Positions 53,323-61,163 of a stretch of DNA of 64,000 nt are shown in pieces. Origin of the DNA: an uncultured Armatimonadota bacterium (GTDB lineage: Bacteria > Armatimonadota > Armatimonadia > Armatimonadales > Armatimonadaceae); assembly GCA_903910385.1 (NCBI GenBank), contig CAIVZM010000067.1:52906-116905 (forward strand), read 5' to 3'. The notes under the pieces were generated by a model that was given only the letters and a program-made list of their open reading frames with translations, was not told the origin of the DNA and searched no databases. A program made the position numbers and the translations under genes. How positions within the stretch are numbered: the stretch's first letter is position 1; the number at the start of each line of letters is the position of its first letter.

Positions 53323-55743
53323 CTACGAAGCGATAGGAACAGGGTGTGACGGATAATATTGCTGGATTTCCGGTTCCGCACCCGGCGCAAGGAGGGCCTT
53401 TCCCCAGGCGTAGCCGGTAGACCAGAACACCGATGTTGGCTTATCGACGGCAGCAAAAGTCATCTTTCCACTATGTCCGTCGAAATGGAACCCCGTCAGC
53501 GCAAGGTGATGCGCCCAGGCGGTCATCGCGCGAGCGTAATGGTGTCCGCACTCCGCCTCATTGAACGGATTCCGCTTCGCGCCATCATATCGGGAACGGA
53601 TAGCGGAAATTACTTTCAACGCGTCATCCGTCTTACCTTCGTACAGCATATGCGCGGCGGCGGTATGCTCAAAACCAGTCATGACCTCGTTGAAGTAGGG
53701 AAACGGTCGTTCGGGACGTCGCCCTCTCGGATAAGACGCCATCAGCATCGCTGCTTCTTCCTGTAATGCGTAGGTGCGCAGATGATTGAAATGCCCTCGC
53801 ATACTGTCCCGAAAGTTGTATCGCATCAGGCTATCGAGCGTCCGACGGACATTTTCCGGTTTGAGAAGATAGCCAAGTCCGCAGACATGCGCCATGTATT
53901 GCCCCACTAGCTGGTCGATAAGGCATCCTGCGCCCAGTTGCAGTTCCGGTTCTGTCAGGCTTTGCGTTCCCATGCTATCGTGTCGCAATCCGGGGGCGAT
54001 AGCCGATTCCGTCAGTGCGGGAACGATGTGATGCTCATAGTACTCACCGTTGAAAAGGACTTCATCCAGATAGACCGATCCCCTATCGAACAAACGGCGG
54101 CACTCTTCCGCGAAGGAAACCTCTCCCAGATAACGCGCCATTTCTTCGCAGGCGCGTAACGCACCCAGATACCATGTTCCCATTTGTGGGTTCGGGCCAT
54201 AATACTCCACATCCATCGTATTATGCTGACATCCTTCCATCACCCCATCCTTATCGGCATCCCATCCGCCGGGTATCCAGCAGAATTCCAGCGATTTCTT
54301 CGCACGGGGCCAGAGACGGCGCAGGAAAGCGTCATCGCCGGAGAGTTTCCAATCCCGGTAGAACTTCATCAGACACCCCATCTGCCCATCGGCGGCGGCG
54401 AGACCGGGGGCAGCGATAGGATCCGTCAACGGCAGGAGCGCCCGGAATGTCATGTGCCCGGTCGCCGGAACGGTGGAAAATTGCAATTCCACTTCGCGCA
54501 TGGTCTGGGATAATTCGCCAAAGAGGAATGGCGTTGTCACCTCATAGTTCCAGACATGGGTGCATGTCCCTTCGCAACATCCGCTTTTGTCATGACAACC
54601 CTCCCAGCCCATCAGTGCGCCATCCGCCGTCCGAAAGGTAGTCTGTGTCCGTAGCGTGCTGACATTATAGAGCGCAGCTTCCTTGACCACTTCCGGCAAA
54701 TCCGTTTCGCAAAAGGCGCGAACGAACGCGACGGTATCCGCTTCCAACTCAGCCAGTTGCGCTGCGGTTTTCGTTGCGACTTCCCAGGCATCGGCGTATT
54801 GTGTGGCGTACCAGTTTCCGATAATCGTGCCGGGATCGCGTCGCCAGGTTAGGCGATTCGGAAAGCGCCAGGTAAAGAGGAAGGTAATGGCGCGGCTTTC
54901 CCCGGCAGGTACGATGACCGAAGCGGCGAGGGAAGCCATCGGCGTTTCCGTCCCGGTGCGTTCACGTTCCTCCAAACGCCCATCCCCGGTGAAATCATCC
55001 CAGAAATCCAGCAGGGAATCCCCCCAGGAACGCGCCGCCCAGGCGGTTCGGTGCGTCACACACTCTGAAGAAACACCGACAAGACACAGAGCCATAGTTC
55101 CGAACGTTTCCGCATCGGCGGGAACGCCCTCGGAGGAGAAAAAGACACCCTGAACTTCGCCGTCCTCACGAAAAGCGTTGACATTCCCTTTTGCCAGACT
55201 AACGGAGCCATCGTCCCCGATAAAGTTTTTCAAGGAGCCGCAAACGGTTGCGCTCAGATCGTCGCTCGTCGGGTTTGTCAGGACGTAGCGTAAAACGGCG
55301 ACCGGAATGCCGCTTCGTTCGGCGTCACAGGGAATGAGAGGATTGAATGCCTCGAGGCGCACTTGTAGCGGAACCTCCGGGTCGGAGAGTGAGATCTGCG
55401 CCAGTGGGTACGCCGTCTCGAAGGTCGCCTTCTGAAAACGTGGCAATCCATGATTCCTCGCCGTTGATCCGGATGCGCCTTCGTAGAGCATACGATCCAG
55501 CGGCCCTTCCAGACAACGGGTAACGAGATGTTCGCCGGTAGCGTCGCCGACACGAAGCGCGAAAAAAGTCTGATCCGGCGTAAAAGTTTTGGCGGGCCGG
55601 TTGACGATTTCGAAATCTCGCAAGTCGCCCCGACCGCCGAGACTGACCGTTCCGGTTCCAATACCGCCCAACGGCAATGCGATTCGCGCCAGATGATCGT
55701 CCTCGTAGCGCGTCAAAATCGGCCATGCAGATACATCACTCAT
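53323..55743 (-). CDS. GH116-family glycosidase (GBA2-like)
   Basis: An 806-residue protein of glycoside hydrolase family 116, related to non-lysosomal glucosylceramidase and bacterial beta-glucosidases. The N-terminal beta domain starts with LARIALPLGGIGTGTVSLGGRGDLRDFEI. The catalytic (alpha/alpha)6 domain contains CCEGTCTHVWNYEVTTP near residue 395 and a DVEYYGPNPQMGTWYLGALRA region near 515, which carry the probable nucleophile and acid/base residues. No signal peptide is seen, so it should act inside the cell. It is the last gene of the five-gene operon beginning with the GH4 enzyme, 55 bases after DUF3179. Confidence 0.9.
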   Translation of the reverse strand: MSDVSAWPILTRYEDDHLARIALPLGGIGTGTVSLGGRGDLRDFEIVNRPAKTFTPDQTFFALRVGDATGEHLVTRCLEGPLDRMLYEGASGSTARNHGLPRFQKATFETAYPLAQISLSDPEVPLQVRLEAFNPLIPCDAERSGIPVAVLRYVLTNPTSDDLSATVCGSLKNFIGDDGSVSLAKGNVNAFREDGEVQGVFFSSEGVPADAETFGTMALCLVGVSSECVTHRTAWAARSWGDSLLDFWDDFTGDGRLEERERTGTETPMASLAASVIVPAGESRAITFLFTWRFPNRLTWRRDPGTIIGNWYATQYADAWEVATKTAAQLAELEADTVAFVRAFCETDLPEVVKEAALYNVSTLRTQTTFRTADGALMGWEGCHDKSGCCEGTCTHVWNYEVTTPFLFGELSQTMREVELQFSTVPATGHMTFRALLPLTDPIAAPGLAAADGQMGCLMKFYRDWKLSGDDAFLRRLWPRAKKSLEFCWIPGGWDADKDGVMEGCQHNTMDVEYYGPNPQMGTWYLGALRACEEMARYLGEVSFAEECRRLFDRGSVYLDEVLFNGEYYEHHIVPALTESAIAPGLRHDSMGTQSLTEPELQLGAGCLIDQLVGQYMAHVCGLGYLLKPENVRRTLDSLMRYNFRDSMRGHFNHLRTYALQEEAAMLMASYPRGRRPERPFPYFNEVMTGFEHTAAAHMLYEGKTDDALKVISAIRSRYDGAKRNPFNEAECGHHYARAMTAWAHHLALTGFHFDGHSGKMTFAAVDKPTSVFWSTGYAWGKALLAPGAEPEIQQYYPSHPVPIAS

Positions 55744-55797
55744 ACTTTAATCTTAAGCAAAAGAGAATTATTATCCTCTGGGGAACAACGTGTTCCT

Positions 55798-56919
55798 TCA
55801 GGGAGCGTCCGTCCACTCCTCCGTCTTCGGCGGATCGTTTCTGCCATAGATGCTAGTCTGCGGAAAGTAAGCGACCCAGCCGTACCACTGACTCAAGTGG
55901 TTCGGGACTGCGGAAAGCGTTTTGCCTTTTAGTTTGCCCTCTTCCGCGACGCCATCTATATCCCACAGGCTGCCCGTCTCACGATCATAGTAACCGACCT
56001 TCCCATCGGCGGCGCGTAGTTCAAAAGTGAGCGGTTTGTTGTCCACCACCGGGGAATAGGCGGCGGCGGTCACCGTACGAGAATCCAGAAACACCACCAC
56101 GGGCGTTTCGCCCATTTTGTCGGTTACCACTCCCCCGGCATCCCGAAGCGCAGCGATAGGATACGCTCGCGCCAGAGGCGCAGCGTTGGGTACCGGGAGC
56201 GCGATTGCCAGCGTCTTTTCAAAGCGTGGTAGCCTTTTGTCCTGCCGGGTCATGCTCTGGGAGAAAAAGCGCAGGGGGAACTTATCGTAGCCTCGCGGTT
56301 CCGGGTCGCCTTTGGCGCGATAGCCGCGACTGTAGGGCGTATCCGGCGACATGACAAGCGTATCGGGATGGCGCGTTTTCCACTCTTTCCAGGTGGTATC
56401 CAGTAACGGCCCTGTCTTGAGTGATTTACCCTTCAACGATCCGGTCACAAATTGCCCACTCACCTGCAATAACACACTTTGCGACTCACGTTCCGCGAAA
56501 CAGGCGACGCCATTATACAGACCGAAGAAGTCGATCATCACCGGTTTGCCATCGACGACGTTATCGAAACGGATTCCAGTATTACACACACTGCAATAGG
56601 TTACAGCGTAACGGACTTCTGGCTTTCCCGCTTTATCATTAATGACATGATGAAACCAGGCGAACCGGGTGGGATACGCGCGACTTTCCCCGTTGACCGA
56701 CACTCCCAGAATATAATCGTCATCGCTCAGAAAGGTCGCTTCGGACGCCTTGACCATCTTCGGGTCATCCAGCGCCTTGAACGGCACGACTTTTCGTCCG
56801 TCCCACAAACCTTTGGGATCGAAGTCCATCGTATCACTCTGGGCAAAAGCGGCGGAACCCGATAGCATCAACGCCATGCCCGATATCAGAACGAGTAAGA
56901 ATTGTGATCTACGATTCAT
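55798..56919 (-). CDS. DUF3179-domain exported protein
   Basis: A 373-residue protein with a signal peptide (about residues 1-26, ending SAAFAQ) and one DUF3179 domain. Family signatures are ESRAYPTRFAWFHHVIND near residue 80, VTYCSVCNTGIRFD near 105 with a CxxC that may bind metal or form a disulphide, and a C-terminal LSQWYGWVAYFPQTSIY. Function of the family is unknown. AAGGA sits 9 bases before the ATG. It lies in an operon of sugar enzymes although nothing in the domain points to carbohydrate; it may be an extracytoplasmic partner. Confidence 0.87.
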   Translation of the reverse strand: MNRRSQFLLVLISGMALMLSGSAAFAQSDTMDFDPKGLWDGRKVVPFKALDDPKMVKASEATFLSDDDYILGVSVNGESRAYPTRFAWFHHVINDKAGKPEVRYAVTYCSVCNTGIRFDNVVDGKPVMIDFFGLYNGVACFAERESQSVLLQVSGQFVTGSLKGKSLKTGPLLDTTWKEWKTRHPDTLVMSPDTPYSRGYRAKGDPEPRGYDKFPLRFFSQSMTRQDKRLPRFEKTLAIALPVPNAAPLARAYPIAALRDAGGVVTDKMGETPVVVFLDSRTVTAAAYSPVVDNKPLTFELRAADGKVGYYDRETGSLWDIDGVAEEGKLKGKTLSAVPNHLSQWYGWVAYFPQTSIYGRNDPPKTEEWTDAP

Positions 56920-56979
56920 ACATTTATTTCCTTGTTAAAAGCTACACGATTCTTTGTGGCTCTATTCCGATAAGAGACG

Positions 56980-58065
56980 CTACAAACCTTCATTGAAGAA
57001 GACATAAAGGCCGTCCTTACCGGGCGCGACGATATCCAGACGGTTCGTTCCCCGTAAATCTGCGACAGCAAAGTGAATGCCACAGCCAGAACCGACGCCG
57101 GGAGGACCATAAGAGATCACCTGCTTGGCGAAGCTTTCGCCCGTCCACTTGAAGTAATAGATACCGATATCGTCATCGCCACCCGGATCTTCCTGATTCG
57201 GATGCGCGTGGTAGCGCTTACCGGTCACCAGTTCATTTTCGCCGTCGCCATCGATATCCAGCCACATCAGATCATGGTACTCGGAGTTGAAGGGATCGAT
57301 AGGATGTCGCGTCCAGATGCGGGCACCGGATGCATCCCGCCCCTGCTCCCACCAATCCAACCCATAACTGTGCGATTTGCCGACGATCAGGTCATTCAAG
57401 CCATCGCCGTTGACATCCACGACCAGTATTGGAATACTGGCGTCCCTGCCGAGATCGAATTCAGGATGAAAAATCCATTCCCCCTCCAGAGGGTTACCTG
57501 TCGCAGGAGCCTGCAACCAGCCATTATTGAGGATAAAATCGCCACGCCCGTCACCATCGATATCTCCGAAACCCAGACCATGTCCCTGATGGGAGGAGAA
57601 GAGCGGATAAGCGTCAAACTCGCCCATTCCCCGCCCCTCGCTATCGCGCCGCAATTTATAGACGACAAGAGGGCCGCCCGGCGTGTTAGGAACGATCTCT
57701 ATATAACCGTCGCCGTCCACATCCCAGGCGCGAGTGGTCTCGACATTTCCTACTTCCGCGATGATATGCTCTTTCCATCCACTCGGCAGGTTCTCCCGCC
57801 AGCGCAAGGTATTGCCCCACCATCCGCCGGTGATCATATCCATCCGACCATCGCCATTGACATCCAGCGGGATTGAGGAGAAATCATCGTAGTATTCGCC
57901 GAACCGTGCGACATCACCCAGCGTGTGGCGCGTCTTGAACGAGGGACCTTCGTACCAGAACGCTCCCGAAACGATATCCGGATGACCGTCGCCGTTGACA
58001 TCGAAGATTCCTGCGGATTCATAGGCTTCGGCGGCGATCAATCGCTTTGTCCACTTTACTGGCAT
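56980..58065 (-). CDS. FG-GAP/VCBS repeat protein
   Basis: A 361-residue protein built from about seven FG-GAP-type repeats, each with a calcium-binding DxDGDG-like loop, for example DVNGDGHPDIVSG, DVDGDGYIEIVPN, DIDGDGRGDFILNN and DIDGDGENELVTGK. These fold as a beta-propeller, often on the cell surface and binding glycans or proteins. No signal peptide is visible, which is unusual for this fold; other exported members of the operon have one. It lies between the Gfo/Idh/MocA and DUF3179 genes with gaps of 52 and 60 bases. Confidence 0.85.
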   Translation of the reverse strand: MPVKWTKRLIAAEAYESAGIFDVNGDGHPDIVSGAFWYEGPSFKTRHTLGDVARFGEYYDDFSSIPLDVNGDGRMDMITGGWWGNTLRWRENLPSGWKEHIIAEVGNVETTRAWDVDGDGYIEIVPNTPGGPLVVYKLRRDSEGRGMGEFDAYPLFSSHQGHGLGFGDIDGDGRGDFILNNGWLQAPATGNPLEGEWIFHPEFDLGRDASIPILVVDVNGDGLNDLIVGKSHSYGLDWWEQGRDASGARIWTRHPIDPFNSEYHDLMWLDIDGDGENELVTGKRYHAHPNQEDPGGDDDIGIYYFKWTGESFAKQVISYGPPGVGSGCGIHFAVADLRGTNRLDIVAPGKDGLYVFFNEGL

Positions 58066-58117
58066 GGTTGATTTTCCTGATGCTTCATCGCCCGTTCAAA
58101 GGGCGCACCGCCTGTTT

Positions 58118-59149
58118 TCAGGCATTGATTAAGTTAAGATACTGCCGGGCTATTTTGAGGTCTTCCAGCGCTTCCGTGGCGTCGCACATCGGTTCACGCT
58201 CTCCCTTGATAGCGGCGATAAAATTGCTCGCTTGCTGACGCATCGCATGGATCCACGGTAACTGTGGATGAATCGTCTGCGGCGTTTTGCCATCTCCGGG
58301 ATCAGAAAAGATTTCCAGTTGCCCCGGTCGGTTGTGTACAACAGGGGCGGGCAGAGAGAGCAACAGATACCCCCGCTCGAAGGCGATCAATGCCGTCTCT
58401 TTCCAATCCAGAGTCGTTCGGAAGGGGGTCATTTCAATGACTCCGGCAATTCCGCTTGCGCTACGGACCGACAACAAGACGCCGGAAGGCTCGGCATAAG
58501 TTACCTGATACGATTCCCCGAGCAGGTGTCGCATCAGATTCACCTGATGAATATAGTAGTTTACGAAACTGATATACGCTTCATCGCCGGTCGTGTCCGC
58601 AGGGATGCTCGGGTATGGTTCGTCTGAGGAGACATTTTCATTGAATCCGCCAGCGATCCAGTCCCCGGAAGGCATGGTAATGCGAACATACCGCAATCGT
58701 CCCAGTTCACCGGTTGACTTCAGGCGCTCTATCTCCGCTTTCGCTGCCATGGTCGCCGGGTCGCTACGCTTATGGTAGCCGACCATATGCCAGGAACCGC
58801 CCTGCGTCAGAGCGTCCAGCATTCGCTTCCCCACCTCGATGGAAGACGCGAGCGGCTTTTCGGTAAACACCGGAATTCCCGCCTGATACAGCGGTGGGAT
58901 GATACTTCCGTGACGGTCGAAGGGCTGAGATGCGACGATGCCATCCAGTTTTTCGTTCTCCAGTAATGCGGCGGCGTCCGGATAAACCCGGGGGATGTTC
59001 CATTTTCGGGCAACGGCTTCCCCCAATTTTGGACGTAATTCCGCCAGCGCCACGACTTCGCATTCCGGCAGGGTAGCATAATTTCGCAAATGCGCCGCCT
59101 GCCCCATGCCGCCAACACCGACGAATCCGATGCGTATTTTACGATCCAT
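58118..59149 (-). CDS. Gfo/Idh/MocA family oxidoreductase
   Basis: A 343-residue NAD(P)-binding oxidoreductase. It begins IRIGFVGVGGMGQAAHLRNY, and the family signature is FTEKPLASSIEVGKRML near residue 95. The C-terminal domain has IHQVNLMRHLLGE, with the His and Gln/Asn side chains typical of the substrate pocket. The ATG lies one base after the stop of the GH4 gene, inside GGAGTAATATG, so the two are coupled. This suggests the enzyme acts on the GH4 product or its oxidised form. Confidence 0.9.
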   Translation of the reverse strand: MDRKIRIGFVGVGGMGQAAHLRNYATLPECEVVALAELRPKLGEAVARKWNIPRVYPDAAALLENEKLDGIVASQPFDRHGSIIPPLYQAGIPVFTEKPLASSIEVGKRMLDALTQGGSWHMVGYHKRSDPATMAAKAEIERLKSTGELGRLRYVRITMPSGDWIAGGFNENVSSDEPYPSIPADTTGDEAYISFVNYYIHQVNLMRHLLGESYQVTYAEPSGVLLSVRSASGIAGVIEMTPFRTTLDWKETALIAFERGYLLLSLPAPVVHNRPGQLEIFSDPGDGKTPQTIHPQLPWIHAMRQQASNFIAAIKGEREPMCDATEALEDLKIARQYLNLINA

Positions 59150-59150
59150 A

Positions 59151-60584
59151 TTACTCCGTCTTTTGATTGATAAGCGTCCCAAAGCGTTTCCCGATAGCGA
59201 GCGCCGGGTCAAGCGGAACATCTATCGGGGTAACATCCGCCGGGATAAAGATCGTGGGGGTCGGGCGAACGGACTTCCCGGCAAACTGGGGAAGATAGGG
59301 TCGCAACGCCTCCAGCATCTCAGCGGTCATTTCCCGGATTTCTTTCAGGGTAAGGACAGCGGAGGTCAGCGGGTCTAATGCCATTGCGTGGACGAGGTGT
59401 TCGACATCACCCTTCAATGCCGCTTCCGCGCACAGGGTCTGCACATTGATGTTGGTCTGGCAGAGCGCCGCACATTGTAGCGGAAGGGCGCCGACCACGG
59501 TGGGACGCAGACCAGTATCGTCTGCGAATGTCGTGACTTCAACGCAACAACCATCAGGCAGGTTGGTGATATAGCCATCGTTGCGAACGTTACCCATGAA
59601 CCGGAACGGCTTCCCCGTCGTCACCGCTTCGAGGATATACGAACAGTACTCGACGCTACGCGACTCGATCGCCGAACTTTCAAACTGGAGGGGGTCAACT
59701 GCGGCATATTTTTCCGCCATCGTTTTTCCCCATTTATAGTATGCCCCGGATTCACCGCCGAACGCCGGTTCGTCGCAATAGAGGTCTAACTCCTTGCGGT
59801 TTTTGCGGAAATAGGGCACATATTCCGAGAGATGACCTGTCGACTCTGTCATGAAGTAGCCGAAATGCCGAAAAACTTCGCCCCGCACCTTTTCGTTTTT
59901 GTAGTATTCCGGTCGCTCAAAGAGTTCGCGCAACTGCGGATAAAGATCGCGCCCTTGATGCTCCAGACGAAGAAACCAGTCCATATGGTTCACGCCGCCG
60001 CAGATATAGGTAATTTCCTCTTTGGGCACATTGCAATAACCGGCGATCAGATCGAGTGTGGTCTGAACGCCGTGACAGAGGCCGACAAAGGGAACGTTAG
60101 ACACTTTGCCCAGCGCAAGGCAGTTTGCCGCCATCGGGTTTGCATACTGCAACATGATGGCTCCCGGCTTTGCCAGCGCCTCCATGTCTTTCGCAATGTC
60201 TACCAGAACCGGAATATGCCGTTGCCCCCGGAATATGCCTCCCGGCCCCAGTGTGTCGCCGATACACTGATCGACGCCATACTTGAGAGGAATTTCATAG
60301 TCCGCGCCGTAGGCTTCGAAGCCCCCCACCTGGATCATGACGACCACGAAGTCGGCGTCCCGGATCGCTTCCTGTCGATTGGTGGTCGCCCATACCTTGC
60401 CGGGCAAATCGTTGTCCGCGAGCATCCGGTTACCGAACGCTTCCATGCGTCGCAGTTTGGATTCTGTGGGACTCATCAAAGCGAATTCGCTGTCGGCAAG
60501 CGCAGGGGTCGCCAGAATGTCACTCATCAGAGTCTTGCAAAAAACGACGCTACCCGCGCCGATCATGGCAATCTTTTTGCTCAT
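59151..60584 (-). CDS. GH4-family glycosidase (alpha-galactosidase/glucosidase type)
   Basis: A 477-residue GH4 enzyme, which uses NAD and a divalent metal for redox-assisted glycoside cleavage. The Rossmann start is KKIAMIGAGSVVF. The metal ligands are Cys170 in GLCHGVQ and His200 in GGVNHMDWFLRL, and RDADFVVVMIQVGG and QYANPMAANC are family-typical. It resembles MelA alpha-galactosidases, but alpha-glucuronidase or glucosidase activity cannot be excluded. The start 60584 is chosen because GAGGA lies 7 bases upstream. It leads the operon ending at 53323. Confidence 0.9.
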   Translation of the reverse strand: MSKKIAMIGAGSVVFCKTLMSDILATPALADSEFALMSPTESKLRRMEAFGNRMLADNDLPGKVWATTNRQEAIRDADFVVVMIQVGGFEAYGADYEIPLKYGVDQCIGDTLGPGGIFRGQRHIPVLVDIAKDMEALAKPGAIMLQYANPMAANCLALGKVSNVPFVGLCHGVQTTLDLIAGYCNVPKEEITYICGGVNHMDWFLRLEHQGRDLYPQLRELFERPEYYKNEKVRGEVFRHFGYFMTESTGHLSEYVPYFRKNRKELDLYCDEPAFGGESGAYYKWGKTMAEKYAAVDPLQFESSAIESRSVEYCSYILEAVTTGKPFRFMGNVRNDGYITNLPDGCCVEVTTFADDTGLRPTVVGALPLQCAALCQTNINVQTLCAEAALKGDVEHLVHAMALDPLTSAVLTLKEIREMTAEMLEALRPYLPQFAGKSVRPTPTIFIPADVTPIDVPLDPALAIGKRFGTLINQKTE

Positions 60585-60750
60585 TATTTCTTCCTCGAAA
60601 AATCGCTTTTGGTACCTCAGTATAAGAAAATGAGAGGGATAAATCAAGTGCATGCAACTGCCTTATCTTATGAATCGCATGGAGCCAGCGATCCTCGCGT
60701 TGATGCCACCTAGCAAAAACGAACGGGAACGGAAAGCGCAACGGTAGCGA

Positions 60751-60756
60751 TACAAT
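60751..60756 (+). promoter_or_regulatory. Candidate -10 (TACAAT) of leaderless small membrane protein gene
   Basis: TACAAT ends 8 bases before the ATG at 60765. No Shine-Dalgarno and no good -35 are seen. Confidence 0.4.
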
Positions 60757-60764
60757 GTACTGTA

Positions 60765-60983
60765 ATGAAACTCGTCCGTCGCTCTGCCCCCGCCCCACGC
60801 GCCTGGTATCTGGATGCGATTGCAGCGCTCGCCTTTATCGCTCTGACGCTTTTTTGCGGTAAGTCTGTTGCCCGTGCGCTTGGCCCATTCGGCGGTATCA
60901 TCTTCCTTGCATTTACCGGAGGTTTCGGTTACCTGTTCGGGCGAGCGGCATGGAACGGTCTAATGGACAAGAAAAGCCAATAA
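60765..60983 (+). CDS. Small membrane protein, unknown function
   Basis: A 72-residue protein with two hydrophobic segments (about residues 15-33, ALAFIALTLFC, and 41-58, GPFGGIIFLAFTGGFGYLFG) joined by a short basic loop. The N-terminus is basic, giving a likely cytoplasmic start. No family recognised. It stands alone between the glycoside operon and the DUF4332 fusion gene, divergent from the former. The gene lacks a Shine-Dalgarno; its -10 is directly upstream. Confidence 0.6.
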   Translation: MKLVRRSAPAPRAWYLDAIAALAFIALTLFCGKSVARALGPFGGIIFLAFTGGFGYLFGRAAWNGLMDKKSQ

Positions 60984-60995
60984 AAACGACGGCGA

Positions 60996-61015
60996 TCTAT
61001 ATAGAATCTATATAG
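60996..61015. repeat. Two CTATATAG palindromes one helical turn apart
   Basis: TCTATATAG occurs at 60996-61004 and 61007-61015, giving self-complementary CTATATAG cores 11 bases apart on the same DNA face. Could be a protein-binding site; no further support. Confidence 0.35.
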
Positions 61016-61103
61016 ACAGAATGACGCTCCGCTACCATATCGCCTCAGAAGACCGCACACACTTTCCAGAAGAAAAAGTGTTTAGAATTTATAACCAAAA
61101 AAA

Positions 61104-61145
61104 GGAAGCGAGGGCGGACATATTATCCGCCCTCGCTTCCTTTTT
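61104..61145. terminator. Strong bidirectional terminator
   Basis: A perfect 15-base-pair stem GGAAGCGAGGGCGGA / TCCGCCCTCGCTTCC has a 7-base loop, flanked by A7 on the left and T5 on the right. It ends the DUF4332 fusion transcript and the plus-strand small gene. Confidence 0.93.
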
Positions 61146-61163
61146 ACCGGCTTTGGTCGAAAG

